From Misgurnus anguillicaudatus (lineage: Eukaryota > Chordata > Actinopteri > Cypriniformes > Cobitidae), in contig NC_073346.2 of NCBI RefSeq assembly GCF_027580225.2, forward strand, positions 2,747,001 to 2,811,000: a stretch of DNA of 64,000 nt. Reading direction: 5' to 3'. Position 1 is the first letter of the stretch, and each line of letters starts with the position of its first letter. The notes below the pieces were generated by a model. That model saw only the letters and a program-made list of their open reading frames with translations. It did not search any database and was not told the DNA's origin. The translations under genes and the position numbers were made by a program. This document shows, piece by piece, positions 1-14,800 of this stretch.

Positions 1-162
1 GTAAGGGGATCCTCGTGTATGTAGATAAAAACGTCTCATTCTAAGGTAATAAATACATAACTGGTCATTATGAAAGGTCTTTATACACCCCTGATAATAT
101 AGTTTTGTATATTATTTTGCATTTCTGTCAAGAAATCCTTCTAAAAATTACACATTGCACCT
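1..162. repeat. TTAA-target repeat, partial copy at window edge
   Basis: Matches the complete copy at 12091-12442 and the partial copy near 7795-8096: the same run from TAGATAAAAACGTCTCATTC to a terminus reading TTACACATTGCACCT, followed by TTAA (163-166). The left part lies outside the window. Confidence 0.7.
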
Positions 163-1007
163 TTAAGTGAAATATCTAGGTAATCTACAACACAAAATGC
201 ATTAGTTTCTTTCGAGACATACAACAGGGAGTTTTCCTTCTTTGACCCAGAAAACACCATAATATCATTATTAACATATCACTGAGCCCACTTAAACATA
301 TCAAGACACTTTATTTAACAACCACACACAGCAACTTGTGGTGATAATAAAGCCAAAATGTTATAAGCTTTATATTATTTTTGGAATATACAAATTTGCA
401 GAAAATTCATTGCCACTCACTAACCAAATACTCAGCACAGTTTTAAAAATATAAGACGTTAAAGTGAAAATGCATTCATGATAACAAAAGATAAGTCTTT
501 ATAGACAAAATCTTATTTTTTAATCAGTTATTTATTTTGTAGGATATTGAAGATATAGCCTGCATTGTATTTAGTATTTATGCATACATAAGCATGTAAA
601 ACGAACAAGCATGAATATGCACAAGACAGACAGGGAACATACCTGTATATAAGATCTTTAGATAAGGAGATTTTAAATATGAATGGTGCTATCAGGGGAT
701 GATCATTTGAGATCGTCTTTTCGCTCTTTACTTTCTAAGACTTGCACCTTTACCGTTGCGTCTCTTTCTCGTCTTTCTAAACCAACAGATGTGTGTACTG
801 TGAGCTAACGTCGCGTCAAACTACATCGCTCCAGCTGCGCACGCGTCACTGATATAAACGCGAGTAAACTTAAACTTTATAACAACTAACAGCATTATGT
901 GCGGGAACTCCTTTCTTTATTTGTCGGAACAGTTTCTTACGCACGGTTGGAAAGACTTCTGCATGCCAGAGACTCAGCTGCATGAGCACAGAGAGAGCGA
1001 GCACGCG

Positions 1008-1010
<3 letters not shown>
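163..1010. other. intronic sequence without recognised content
   Basis: AT-rich adcy3 intron. I see no exon, no complete repeat and no RNA gene here. Confidence 0.5.

Positions 1011-1086
<76 letters not shown>
1011..1086. repeat. (GA)n microsatellite
   Basis: Uninterrupted GA dinucleotide array of about 38 units. It creates spurious Arg-Glu repeat reading frames on the plus strand. Confidence 0.98.
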
Positions 1087-1091
<5 letters not shown>

Positions 1092-1383
1092 ACCTCACTG
1101 GAATTCAGAAATTACTCTTTCATTTGTTGGTGGATTATTTCCCGTTTCTCTGTCACACACAGTCTAATATGCAGGAATGCAAGTTGACAACGCGCAGTTA
1201 ATTACATTACGCGGTAAGTTACTAGGACCAATCAGCAGACATGTAACGTGCAATTAGAGTGATTGACAGAAAACCTGACAAGTTACAAAACAAAATTAAA
1301 TTTTCAGCTCATCATATGGGAGGCCCCTGAACTTTGGAGGCCCCTGGGCTTCAGCCCAGGTAAGCCCGTGCATTAAGGCGGCC

Positions 1384-2083
1384 TTGGTTGGAGCAATCAT
1401 TAGAAAATGGAAGAAGCTAAACATGACTGTCAATCTCTCTCGGACTGGGGCTCCATGCAAGATCTCACCTTTTGGGGTCTCAATGATCCTAAGAAAGGTG
1501 AGAAATCATCCCAGAACTACACGGGAGGAGCTGGTCAATGAACTGAAAAGAGCTGGGAACACCGTTACCAAGGTTACTGTTGGTAATACACCAAGACGTC
1601 ATGGTTTGAAATCATGCATGGCACGGAAGGTTCCCCTGCTTAAACCAGCACATGTCCAGGCCCGTCTTAAGTTTGCCAATGACCATTTGGATGGTTAGAG
1701 CATTGAAGATGGGTCGAGGCTGGGTCTTCTAACATGACAATGACCCGAACCACACAGCCAGGACAACCAAGGAGTGGCTCTGTAAGAAGCATATCAAGGT
1801 TCTGCCGTTGGCCTAGCCAGTCTCCAGACCTAAACCCAATAGAGAATCTTTGGAGGGAGCTCAAACTCCGTGTTTCTCAGCGACAGGCCAGAAATCTGAC
1901 TGATCTAGAGAAGGTCTGTGTGGAGGAGTGGGCCAAAATCCCTCCTGCAGTGTGTGCAAACCTGGTGAAAAACTACAGGAAACTTTGACCTCTGTAAATG
2001 CAAACAAAGGCTAGGCTACTGTACTAAATATTAACATTGACTTTCTCAGGTGTTCAAATACTTATTCGCAGCTGTATCATACA
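1384..2083 (+). pseudogene. Tc1/mariner transposase remnant (Tc1-like element)
   Basis: A first open piece (1384-1698) carries the helix-turn-helix part of a Tc1 transposase ([20 protein letters not shown], then [17 protein letters not shown]). A second, frame-shifted piece (to 1988) carries the family hallmark [15 protein letters not shown]. The catalytic centre between them, with the first two acidic residues, is deleted or scrambled. The 3' flank GTGTTCAAATACTTATTC resembles a Tc1 element end. It sits in an adcy3 intron and is non-functional. Confidence 0.9.
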
Positions 2084-2571
2084 AACAAACAGTCAAAGAA
2101 TCATACATTGCGATTTCTGGACTTTTTCTAGACCACGTCTCTCACAGTGGACACGCACCCACGACGACAATTCCAAACCCCTTCATGATTTCTAACTGGG
2201 AGAACTTATTTTCCGGGGCGTGTCCGAATCTACTTTTGCTAATTTAACTACGGGAACATTGGTTTGTGCGCCAAGCGGCTTTTACATTTAAATTCTTTAA
2301 TTTTTCATATTTAAAAACATTTGTGTGCTGCTGCGCATCCATTTGTATGGATATCCAGTTTATAGGCGCATATTACTAACACCCTCTTTAAATAACAGAA
2401 ACAATATTGCGCCATTGACTTAGTTGGTTAATGGCGTAGTCTATTTTAGTTGCCTCAAAATAGCAATGCGGCAACAATGCGCCTGAACACCTCAAATGTA
2501 CGTATTTGCTATTTAAATAACGTGGCGCTATACGTGAAAATGATAATGATGTTTTTTTTTAAACGTATGTT

Positions 2572-2625
2572 AAATGCATCGTAAGTCACTTTGCATAAAA
2601 GCATCTGCCAAATGCACTGTGCAAC
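2572..2625 (+). repeat. SINE 3' tail (HAmo-like)
   Basis: GTAAGTCACTTTGCATAAAA followed by GCATCTGCCAAATG is the conserved 3' tail of tRNA-derived SINEs common in carp-like fish. Only the tail is present; the tRNA-like head is missing. The same tail recurs near 51840-51895. Confidence 0.6.
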
Positions 2626-2772
2626 CTGATCGACTGAGACCATTTTTTTAAACAAACAGGTCTAAATACACAAATGTCCTCTAGAATACTAAATGCATGA
2701 TGTATGAAAGCCAGCAAGCACACGCTCTATATGTGATGATTGGTTAAGAGAGGTGTTAGATCAGTCACTCAC

Positions 2773-2860
2773 CCGTGGGAATATGGCTGCCAGTGAACAG
2801 ATAGTGAGAATAAGAAGCAAAACTTCACCCACGACTAGAGTCACATAGTTTGCCACCAGC
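2773..2860 (-). CDS. adcy3: adcy3 coding exon 11: membrane helix 8
   Basis: 88 bp encoding [20 protein letters not shown] then CSLAAIFPR, matching the second helix of membrane block 2. Acceptor tatag, donor gtgagt. I see no further adcy3 exon between this one and position 1, so at least 2.7 kb of the next intron is present. Confidence 0.93.
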
Positions 2861-5800
2861 CTATAAAGAATAAAAACAGACAAAGATTAAAAACCTTTCT
2901 GAAGGGGATAATAGCACGATGTTAATTGTTCATCTATAAAGAGCTAACTGAAGTCGAACTGAGGCTCTTTAAACATTTTCAGTGACTTTATTTAAATACT
3001 CAGATCTGCACCTGCACAGACAGCTCCTGCTTAAACTGGATGACAGGTATAAAAAATACTGCAAAAGTGAATCAACTGTAGGGAGTTTGCCAAAAATTAC
3101 TAAATAAAATACCCACCATTGCTCTCAAATCATTCATATTTGTGCAATCTGTTTCAGACACAAAACTATGGTGTCAAAAACATTTATCTTTAGCATAAAA
3201 TAAATCATTTGCTGTAGTTTTGAAATGTTTTTGGAGCGTTACAGCCCTAGTCCCAACATCCACTTTTTATACGAAAAGAGAAGTATTTCAATAAATATTT
3301 TGATTTTCACAAAAGACTCAAAAGGTTTTTAATGATGGTGGTTACCAGTGTTGGGTCTAACTAGTTACTAATTAATTAGTTACTGTAATTTAATTACTTT
3401 TTCCTTAAAGTAAAGTAAGGGATTACTCTTATTTTTCCAGTAGTTTAACTACAGTTACTTGTAAAGAGCTCTTGCTGATGTAATTGAAATAAATACTGTG
3501 TATGGACTGTAGATCAATTATATACACAATACAATAGTGGATTTAACATCAACATTTAAAGTCTAAGGTTAAAATGCATGTTTATATGTATCCTTCTCAC
3601 TTTAAATACTTTGGTGAGTTAATAAGAATAATGGTAACACTCTAGTGCAGGGCTCCAGACTGCCACCAAAATTTGAGAGTGTGCCACTGAATTTTACATC
3701 CAGTCGCACATGTGCGACCAGTAAATTTGACCTTTTTTTGTGATCTGACACTGAATTTAAAAACAGCACATTGTACTTCCTGCATCTATCATCAAAGTAT
3801 TTATAAGTAAAAGTCCCGCGAGAGCATTTCGGAAGCAGTCTCCTCTTATGATTCCTCGTCAATCGCTCTCACAGGTTTTGGATGTCATCTGCCTCTTGGT
3901 TCTTGTGGCGCCACATGAAGTTTACCCACGAGTTAAACAAACCCGTTGTACCAGCCACTGGCTATATCAGCATAGCATTAAAAAGCGTGACGCGGATGAT
4001 CAGTAACGTGAAAAATCATTTACCCCCAAAATACAGGACCCCTTACGTTAGTCATAGTGTGCAAAGACACGCAAGTTACCTGTTTGGTTTTCTTAGCCCA
4101 CGAACTGAAAGGCTTGCCAATCTTCATCATTTCGCTAAGCCAAGTCAATCGTCTTTTACACCTTTATCGATCTTCAAAACATCGGAGCCTTCCTGCACAA
4201 TAAGTTTGACCATGCTAGCTGAAATAAAGTTTTACCTCAGCTTAACGTGATACAGTCAGAAAACCCGAAGTGGATACGGTGCCTAGTGATTACAGAACGC
4301 TTACAGAGGAGAGAGGAACATGATTTGGCTCCACTCCAGGCTTTGATCACATCCCAGAGACGAAAGATCTTTGATTATTTGCCCAGATATGCATGTGATT
4401 TGAACTAATTTCCAGGCATCATAATCACAAAAGGCAATCAAAAATTTACTACCTCGTCAGATGACGTTTACTACTTTTTACTGGCCTTAATTTGGCAAAA
4501 TTTAATTTACTACCTTTTACAACCCCGCGGAAACCCTGAAATAAACTACCTTTAAAGAACTTTGTTGTTATTTATTCTTAGCGGAGTTTACCAGAAGTTA
4601 CGTGCGGACCACGACAGCCGCTTGTTTATGTTGTTACTGCTGAAACGGTCTATAAACTAGTTGGTTATTAAAATTAATATTACTTAGATATTAGCTGATT
4701 ATTAATACTTAAAAGCACATATTAATGCCTAATTCTGCAAAACCTTATTCTACATCCTTAATACCAATACTTACATTTAAAAACTACTTTAATATGTATA
4801 AATAAATAAGCAGCAATTATGAGTATATTGAGGCAAAAGTAGCTGAAGATAGTGAAATCTGGAGCTACAAAAAGTATGCTGAAAATAATGTGTTTTTAAC
4901 CATAAACCACACAAACACATTGTATTATACCAAATACACGAAATAACATAGATTTTTAGCAATGAATTAGGTGCTCTTTAATAGTTAATTTAATAGTAAT
5001 TAAATACTTTTTGGAGAGAGTAATTTGTACAGTATTCTAATTACATGATTGAGTAACTAGTAATTAATTACTTTAAGTAACTTATTAACACTGGTGGTCG
5101 TGAGTAACTGAAGACAGTGTATTTTGACTTTTGGGTGAACTATCTCTTTAAATAATGAAGCTAGAGACAAAGGGAGACGCTGAATAGCAACAGGTGATCT
5201 TTGAATCTCCAAGCAGATGGTGCCATAATAAGTGTAAATAGTTTCTGACCGGTCTCTGTTGGCCTATGGATCTTAAAATAGTGGTTCAGATGAGATCAAG
5301 CGTGGTTAGAAGTTAATAGTTGACTTACCAGGGGTCAATGAGTGCTTCCATGACCGCAGTGAATAGCAGAACAACACACGAGCAGCTAAACGCCGCGCCA
5401 CTTTGTTTCTCCTTCTCAACTGAGAAACGAGTCTCCAGCTCCGGGTCCGTAAAACGCAGGGACAGACGATAAGTGTACTTGCCTTTTAGCCTGCAGTGCA
5501 CATGGAAACACACACAAGCATGTTTTGTAAAAACACCTTAAAATCAAAATTTTGTCATCATCTATTGTAAGGTATACATTTGTTGTATTTGCATAAAAAC
5601 TGCACAATTGGTCAGTTAACATTGTCCATTTTAGCCCTTCCTGGTACTGTAGATGTCAACATACCATCTCCGTTCTGTATTATTTGCAATCATAAAATAA
5701 TAAAAAATACATTTTTTTTACTTTATTCTTTAAAGGCCCAATGAAAATGAAGTAGTAATTGTATAATTTTTTTCTGTCGTGACGTATCTCAGAGTAAAAC

Positions 5801-8800
5801 TGCTTCTGATATGAGAATAAAGGTAGGGCGGGACTTGAACTCATCCATGGAAAATTTATTGGCTATCTCTTCAGCTGACTTGCTTTGCTGGTGCTTAGAT
5901 TTTACCCAAATTCCCCACACAATACTTACGCTTGAACGGTCTCTCTTTCCAGCAAAGCTTCATTTAGGAGTTTATTGAGCTCCTGTTCATTCTCCTGAGC
6001 ATCAATCACCCGCTCAGCCAGATCACGCAGACGCAAGCGACGCCGAGGGTTAGGAAACGAAGGGTTCACCACCTGGGTTCATATCAAATTTATAACATCT
6101 TTTTACAATGTTGCATTGTTTTAAACAATTGTTTTACATGAAAAAAGGAAAACACCAAAAACAAAATGATTTAATACATAAATGGTATATGTATTTTACT
6201 GAGACCATCGGATATTCACTCAACTAATATTACAGATGACGGGTATCAAATTAAACCAGACATGTATTTCAAACTTACATGGAAAAGGCCCTTTAGGAAG
6301 AGGACTCTTACACACATAGTGAATCTGCAGTAATACTATGTATTACTTGTACCCAAGAATTACAATGTGGATTTAAAATGTGTTCATTTGTTTTTAAGAT
6401 TTCATATGGCTTTCATATATGTTGGACCAAACACATACAATACTTGACTGGTCCTGCAACTGCAGGTTACTATTCACGAATGTGAAATGAAGTAGTATGT
6501 AAAACTGTTCCTGAATGAAAAGGAATTTATTGAGTTTATATTTTTACTTCAGACTTCAAAAACTGTGAATCTTTGAGACCTTAGGTATGGTAGGATGGTC
6601 CCAAACATGCATCATTACTGCAATAGTCAAGCACCCAGACACACAATCTGTCAAACGCTAGATGGTGCCAAAATAATGCCATTTGCAATTTGGCCAAGGA
6701 AAAAGAATGATATTTTTCATCTGTATCCCTGAATTGTATCTCTCAGATTTCATTTCTGTCCATAATTTTTATTTCATGATTTTTTTATATGTATCATGTA
6801 GGTACAGAGGCGGACACTACTTGAGTATTTTAAGTACATTTTCCAAGCATATGTGCTTTATCATACGCTTGTATTTAAGAGTGTTTGTCTTGGGAAAAAA
6901 TTTACTTTACTAAAAAATGTTCACTACATTTTGAAGCATAAGCTGTGTCCCAATTCAAGGGCCGCGACCTTATAAGCATGGGACCTTAAAGATGAGCACT
7001 CGGTCTTTCAAGGTGGCAGCCTCAGAAGTTCGCGAAGAGAACTGAAATGAGACGGTCTAACCTTCGGACGACCCATAATTGGCGTCACCTGCTGCACGCG
7101 CCTGTCAGCAGGCCATAGCGGAAACGTTTCTGACTTATTAAAATAAATATGAAATCAGAAAAATATTAATTTAGTTTAGAAAATATGACACGTTGATGTA
7201 GATTAAACTATTCAACAGTATATTAAATTAATCAACCATAGAAATATATGCATCATAAAAATAATAATAGTAACACAAAACATAACTTCTAATGCTAAAA
7301 CAGTGACAAACTTTTTTTTTTGATAAATACACACTTTTATTTAATGAAGGTTTTAATTGTTTATTTTAGAATATCCAGCCGCCGTTGCAGGCGCGCAATG
7401 AATCTTGGGATATCCTCTGCTGTTAAGGATCCATTCGTTCTATCCTTAACATCGCGGAGAAATGAGGACGCATTTTGAGGCTTCATTCTAAGCATCCTTT
7501 GAATTGGGACGTCCTTACCAGCCTCAAGTTGCGCTGCTGTGACGCAATCGGTCTTAAAATACGTCCTTAGAAGGTCGCAGCCTTTGAATTGGGACACAGC
7601 CATAGAATCATACTGTGTATTCCTTTGATATTGCATATTAAAATTGATTTAATATCTAATTACATAAAAATTGTGTACTTTTACTTTTTACTTGAGTAAA
7701 AGTACAAAAGTTTTTTTTACTTAAGTAAAAAAATACTAGATGTTTAATGTACTTAAATATTAAATATAAACCAAAAACTTTTTTGCGGCTACTGTAGTTT
7801 CTCTATCTCTATCTCACTGCTAGATGCCGCTAAAATCTACGTAGGTGTTGTGAATTAGGCGGAAAGTTGTTTAAGAAGTTCAAATATGCGTATAAATACA
7901 AAAAACATATAAACGTGAAATGGCGACTTCCATGTAAGAGGACTCGCAGTTAATGTAGATAAAAATATCTCATTCTAAGGTAATAAAAACAATACAGTTC
8001 ATTATGTAAGGTCTTTATAGACTACTGATAATATAGTTATGTAGATTGTATTGCATTTCTGTCATTAGATCTTTCTAAAATTTACACACTGCACCTTTAA
8101 GGTTGGTCCGTACTTACAGATAACGGATTAATTGACCGATAGTTTTTCAAACGGATACCGGACAAAAATCATACAGTCAGCACAAGGTGTGACGCAAATG
8201 TTTTTGCTAGTTTCAGCCCAACGCAGTTATCATTTTCACATCCAGCACCATGTTATTTAAATAGCAAATGCATATTCTTTCTCTGCTTACAGTTTTTCCA
8301 CTTACAAACTCCGCCATGTAAATAGGGAATCGGCATGACGAGAATGCAACTGTCTTATAAAGGGGATGGCAGATGAGACTCTTAGGGCCATATTTACTAA
8401 ATGGGGCAAATTAGCACAAGAGCGCAATCCCAAAAAAGTGCTGATGTTGGTGGTAATATCTGCAGGTTATTTACTAAAAAAGGCGCAAATTAAGCAACAC
8501 AGGCGCAACAGCTGATTTCCATAATGACCAACGCAATCAACTAAGAGCAGAGCAAATTAGTTTAGGGTCACAACTGATGCTCTTGCAGTTGCGGGTGATC
8601 TACTGACGCCTGATGCACTTGAGTTCAGCACCACGGACATCGCAAATTAAAATTCGAGGTGTGAAATCCCAGCTAATGAAGCCAAAGTACTCTAAGAAGG
8701 ACCAGAGGACAAAAAAAGGAAGGTTTACAGGAAGTTTCGAAACACCTGATGTGTGACTTCTCCTGTGACTCAAATAAAAAATAACATGGCAAACTATATT

Positions 8801-11800
8801 TTTGAATAATATGTTCTTCTGGCATTACAAATAAACTCTTACATGTAGAAAAAATTCTCTGCCTTGTACTGTCTCTGCCAAGCCTCTTATCAGCTGTAAT
8901 TGCATCCATTTCAAGTAAAAAAAAAATTAAGACATGCTTTTTCTCTGTGTTAAATAATGGTGCAAATACTAGTAATATTACACACGGAAACATTGGTAAA
9001 TCTCGTCGCATGAATCATTTAAATAATCTCCTCCCATAAGTTTGCATCTGAAAGGGAAACTCCTAAAAATGCATACAGTATGCAATAAGGTTAGTCGCAA
9101 TAATAACTAGATCACACCGTTTTAGTGCTAATTATCCACTGCACGTCTTTAGTAAATCTGGTCGTTATGTAACACCAAAATGATAAATCTGGACCTTATT
9201 TGTTTATTGCACGTTATGCCCAAAACACACCCATTACTCATTAAGAGAATAGGAACAAACCTTTTAGACAAAAGTGGATTCGGACACGCCTTACTGTAAG
9301 TACTTTAGACCATAGATATGAATAAAGGCTAGATGTGTCTCTAACATCATCACCTGGCGACCATCTTACCTCAGACAGCTCGCTCACTCGTAGCATTGTG
9401 TTTTAATGATGCATGTACTTTTAAATGACCATAACTTGCTCAATTTTCTAACAATTTTCAAACGGTTTGGTTTCTTACAAACGTTATTACCGTGGCTATA
9501 ATTCTGGATGCTTTTACATGGTTCATGATTTTTTTTTTGCGTAAGTATGCAGTGTCATAGGTATATCTTTGACATTTATAACAAACCAAACCTTTTGAAA
9601 ATCAGTAAAAAATTAAGCAAGTTATGGTCATTTAAATGTACATGCATCATTAAAAATCAATGCTACGAGTGAGCAAGCGCCCTGTGGTAAGATGGCCGCC
9701 AAATGCGGACGTTCCACTCAATTGGCCAGCAGTGCGGGCGAGACATCTAGCCTTAAATAAAATAAAATAAAAATATATTAATAAGTATACTGATGTGAAA
9801 TACTCCCACTGGTAAAATTAAAATGACATAAATGTCTATTATATGTGTAGTGTTGTACTTTATTTGTTTCTGTTTTATAATGATTATCTTATTAAAATAA
9901 CAAAACATGTATTTCAGTAATGATAAAAAAGAACTGAAATCAGATTTTGATTTGTTGGATATGTTAATGTGACCGACAGCTGCATACAGTTCGCTTTCAT
10001 TATTAACTTAAAATATTCAGCTTAGCTGACTACATCATGGATAAACCAGCTGGATATAAACTAATGCAAATAGATGGTAAAAATCATGACATTTGTGTTG
10101 TCTTTATCTGCGTGTATTTTTGTGTATGAGGTAAAACAAATATTATTGTCCTGTCAGCCTTGTCGACAAACTTGGGTTCCTGCTGTTGTTTCTCTGCTAA
10201 TGCAGCATCTAGTCAGCAAATAAATGACTTTATCCACCTTATTTTCGAATGCAGAATTAAGTGATGTGACATATTTGCCATTTCTGCGATTAAAAACAGT
10301 TTCAACTACCGACATGGATTTTTGCAGATAACAGATTGTTCCACCAATGAACTAGCGGTGCTGATTAATCGGCAAAACCAATTGGCTTAAATGTCCTAAA
10401 ATAGCTAGTAGGCCTATTCCTGGATTAATATAATCCTGTCTGGAAACTACCCCTTAATTAATCTGAAACCATGTGACGTGCAAAATGATGGTGTTAATAC
10501 CCGTGTGTCCAGTTCCTCTGGCTCTTCTGGTGTTGTACATGCCGTGTGGACGCTTCCGTTACACTCTTTAGTGTTGATCAGTAATGGAGAATTGCCATTA
10601 GATGATGTCACTGAAAGCTTCTGGAAAGAAACATTGGAGACGAAGTAAGAATGGAGAAAACCGACAAACTGAAATACCAGCAAGAACAACAGGAAATAAC
10701 ACTCACTACTCCATTGATGCCATTCTTGCCCAGAGGTCCTTTGGGCGGCACCACCACCAAGTAAGTCTCAATGCCCCTCTCCTTCAGATACTCACAACGG
10801 TCCCCACCATTTCCTGGCTCAACATCAAACTCTCCGTGCAGGCACTCAAGGGTATTCTGGGAGATGTGAACTCGCCTGCAAGACACATATGGCAAACACA
10901 GCCTTATAACATTGTCTATACTGAGTATAGTGTTTTAGTAAAATAAACTGATGTGAATTTTTGATAATCTGTGCTGTTTCTTATTCATTAACCATCCACA
11001 GTCCACATTGTTGGTTCATGTTGGCTAATGTAGATAACTAATGTTAACAAAAGCAGACTCTTAATGTTAATCAAACAGGCTTTTTGTAAATAAATTAGAT
11101 GTATTATAGCTTACAAATATTAAATCAGTTTGTCTGCTCCATGTAAAGTTTGTGCTATTAGAAGACTTTTGGAAACCCTCGAAGTGCGTCAGACACGTTT
11201 TCTTGTTAATTAACATTTTTTTACTCTTATGTTTAGGTTCATTAATGTCACTTTAATGGCAATGAAAAGTTTATTAGTAAGTTATTGAAATGCCTTATTT
11301 TCACTTTAGTCATTTCATTGGTATTTAACAAATTTGACTGTCTTTCGCTGCAAAAAGTATTTTCACTTCTAAAAGTCACCAGTCACTCTTCACTGTCCTT
11401 TCTGAATAAAAGTAAAAGGCTAATATATTCAGTAAACCTAATTTAACCGAGTAAAAAAAAATTCTTCTTCCGCGCACTCCTAAAAAATCTATCCGTGTTA
11501 AATGGATTCTGACAACAAACAATATTTATGAATGACCTGAGGTCGAGATTATACTAGAGATGCATCGAATGTTTGGCAACCGAAATTATTCGGCCGAAAA
11601 TAGGAAAAAAAACGTATTATCCGTGTTTGGCCGAACAAGTGAAAAGGCCAAATATATTTAACAGAATAATGAGGTCTTTGATGAGAGATGAGTGAGAGAT
11701 GCGCAAATGCAGCAAACATTTTAATGCATTTTAAAGTGTCAGAGTAAACACGAAAAACATACAGCCCTAGAAGTTTCATTAATTATTTAAAATTAAGACA

Positions 11801-14800
11801 TCCTGAACACCATGCAGCGTTTGAGAAAGACACAGCGGCGGCAATGCGGATTTGTTTGCTGAATGCACAAGCACGGAGATGGGGAGAGACTTTAGGGCGT
11901 CAGCAGTATGTAATAAAAACTTCCTAGACCCAGTAAAGTCCTACAATGACAAACACGCTTGTATTAAACCAGAAATAAAACGTATCAACAATAAACTTTT
12001 TGTTAGATTGCTTTGTACATCCAATTTCTTGCTGAATTATCCACAACCTGTTGAGAAATTGCTAACTGCTTTGAGGAAAAGTTTCTTTAAAGGTGCAGGG
12101 TGTTATTTTAAGAAGGATCTCTTGACAAAAATGCAAAATAATATACAAAACTATATTATCGGGAGTGTATAAAGACCTTTCATAATGTTTATTACCTTAG
12201 AATGAGACGATTTTATCTACATACACTGGGAAGTCGCCATTTTGGGATGGCATATTTCTACAGAAGCCCTAAATGGACACATTTTTTTACTAAGTTGTTT
12301 CAAACAATGACATGTTTGTCCGGTGTTGGCTACAGTAGCTTCTCTATGTGTTTCAAAAGCGAGGGGTAAGCAGTGGACTGAGCCATTGGTTGCAATTCGC
12401 AACCTCACCACTAGATGCCGCTAAAATTTACACACTGCACCTTTAACTATCCATGTTCTAAAACATCATCATAAAACAAAGCGCATGCAGACAATCAGCA
12501 ACCATAAATGATTCTTTATAAATTTCCCTAACATCATCAAAGACCATAACACATTGTAAAAGTGTGGACCATTACCCTGGAATTCCTCCTGCTTCCATCT
12601 TATTGGCCACTGTCACGTCAGTTGACCACACATCGTATTGCCAGCGCTTCTGGCCAAGCACCCCGCCCAAGACTGTCCCAGAATGTACGCCGACACGCAT
12701 GTCAACATCCGTCTGTGTCTTCTCCCGAACGTATGAAATCCAGACAAATTTGTCAAACCTTGCAACATTCAATACACAAACAAATTACTGTCAAGAACAG
12801 TTACTAATTTCCATGAAAGTCAATGTGGCAGTTCATTAATAGATTTAAACAATTGAAATTAGCGGCACTTACGAAATTGCCTCAACCATGGCTAAGCCCA
12901 TCATTATGGAGCTGGCCGCATGGTCATCACGGTAATCTGGAAGGCCACAAATACAGTAATAGCAGTCGCCCAGGATCTTAATCCTCAATTGGTGGTATTT
13001 CTGAAGAGAAAAGAAAGTACAGCTTTTTAGCTAAAAAGCTCAGACTAATCTGACAGCCTAACAGAAATAGTGTGCTAAAAATAAAACACAAAAAAGTTTC
13101 ATAAACATCATTATGTGTGTGGAGTAAAGGCATGCACATAGATGTGGTCACTCACAGCAGCCAGCTTGTCAAAGCGAGCGAACAATTCGTTGAGCAACTT
13201 AACCAATTCCTGAGCGCTACAGGACGAGGAGAGCTGCGTGAACCCCACGATGTCTGCAAACAAAATACTGCAAAGGAAAAACAAAAATAGTTTATCATTA
13301 AGTAACCTCATGGGAATTTATGCCTCTGATACCTTTAAAAGTAACAGGACACAAAAGGGTTTTCTTTTCATGGCAAAGAAAGTTTCACTTCTACCTCCAG
13401 TTCATTTTCTAAAGTTGTTCATTAGCTCCTGTTCATTACCTGACATTCTCGTGCCGATACATGTACATGGTGTTAAACTGTTGCATCTCTTTCTGACTGG
13501 GTTCTTTCTTCATGTCCTGAAGCATCTCGTCTGCGATGTGCTTGGGCAGGATGGACAGCAGGAGGCGCTCCTATGCACAAAGAAACAACAACTACATTGT
13601 AACCATCTTGCTACTATTTGTTTCACCTATATGCAGGCTTAAAAGTTGTAAGTACAGGATGACCGCCCTGAAATTGTCCCGCATGTAGTGTCTCACATTT
13701 CAATTTTGTTTTGATTATTTATTATTATTATTTCTGTAACATTTTATTTTATCTTCCTTTAAATTACAATTGCACAATGAAAAAAAGTATAACAAAACAC
13801 TAAACATGCGCTGGGCAGCCACTTGCGTGTTCCAGCCAAAGCAGGAAAACATCGAATAAACAGCAATGGAAAAAATTTATCTAACAGGAGCTCCCGTTAA
13901 ACATCCCTGTCACCAGTGCATTCTTGGAGAGTGTGTTTTCTCTCAGGACGGCTGCCTAAACAAAGACAAGGAACCGAGCACTGTGGACCTCATAAAAGGT
14001 GAACTTCTTGTGAAAGTAAACAACTACACACGTCAGTAGTTGAAAAGGCTGTATTCGAAGCTGCCAGCAGTCTTATTTATAAAACTATGTATAGAATCCC
14101 TACTTAAAGTTAACATGTGCCCAAAAGCCAAACATGGCATACGCAAAAAAATATTTAGATTAATAAAACCATGCGTACGCACAACTGTAGGTACACGATC
14201 ATTTTAAACCATAAATAGTCAATGCAAATCACCTCCTGAATGTTGATCTACATAATAATGAGACTGGCATCCATTGTTTGTTTGTAAGCTGGTATGCGCC
14301 CGCCAATATATGCACGCCGTTGGAGTGCTCCTCCAGCAGTGCAATCACACAGCATTACACACAGGGGTCACTGCAGCATTTAAATGTTTATAGCAGTTAG
14401 ACTGACCATAAACACCTCACCAAAATCACTGCATAAATTAGTGGTATCACTAACAAAATAAATGTTTTCTGCTCTTTTAGTGCACGCGTCTGATATATGC
14501 ACGCTCTTCTCTAGCAGCACGAGTGTTTTCCTCTGCTCTACAAAGAGCAGAAATATAAAAAAGAATGATTTTAATTTAAAAACATAAATAGATTACCTAA
14601 CACAGACTTACATTTAGAGATCTCCTTATTTAAAACACTTTTTTACATAGGCTAATATTAGTATTCTATCTCTCGTTCTTGTCCTGCTTTGTCCCGCAAA
14701 ATCAGGTCTGCTGTCCTGCAACAGAGCCTTTGCCAGGTGGTCACCTTATGTAATATGAGTCGTGTTTTTAGAAAAATTTTGAAAAATAATTGCAAAGTCT

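Noticed and set aside
897..1187. 96-codon frame with a long Arg-Glu repeat
   Set aside because: The Arg-Glu run is just the (GA)n microsatellite translated; no start context, splice sites or domain.
3882..4250. 122-codon open frame
   Set aside because: Lies inside an hAT-type repeat, no recognisable domain, composition not protein-like.
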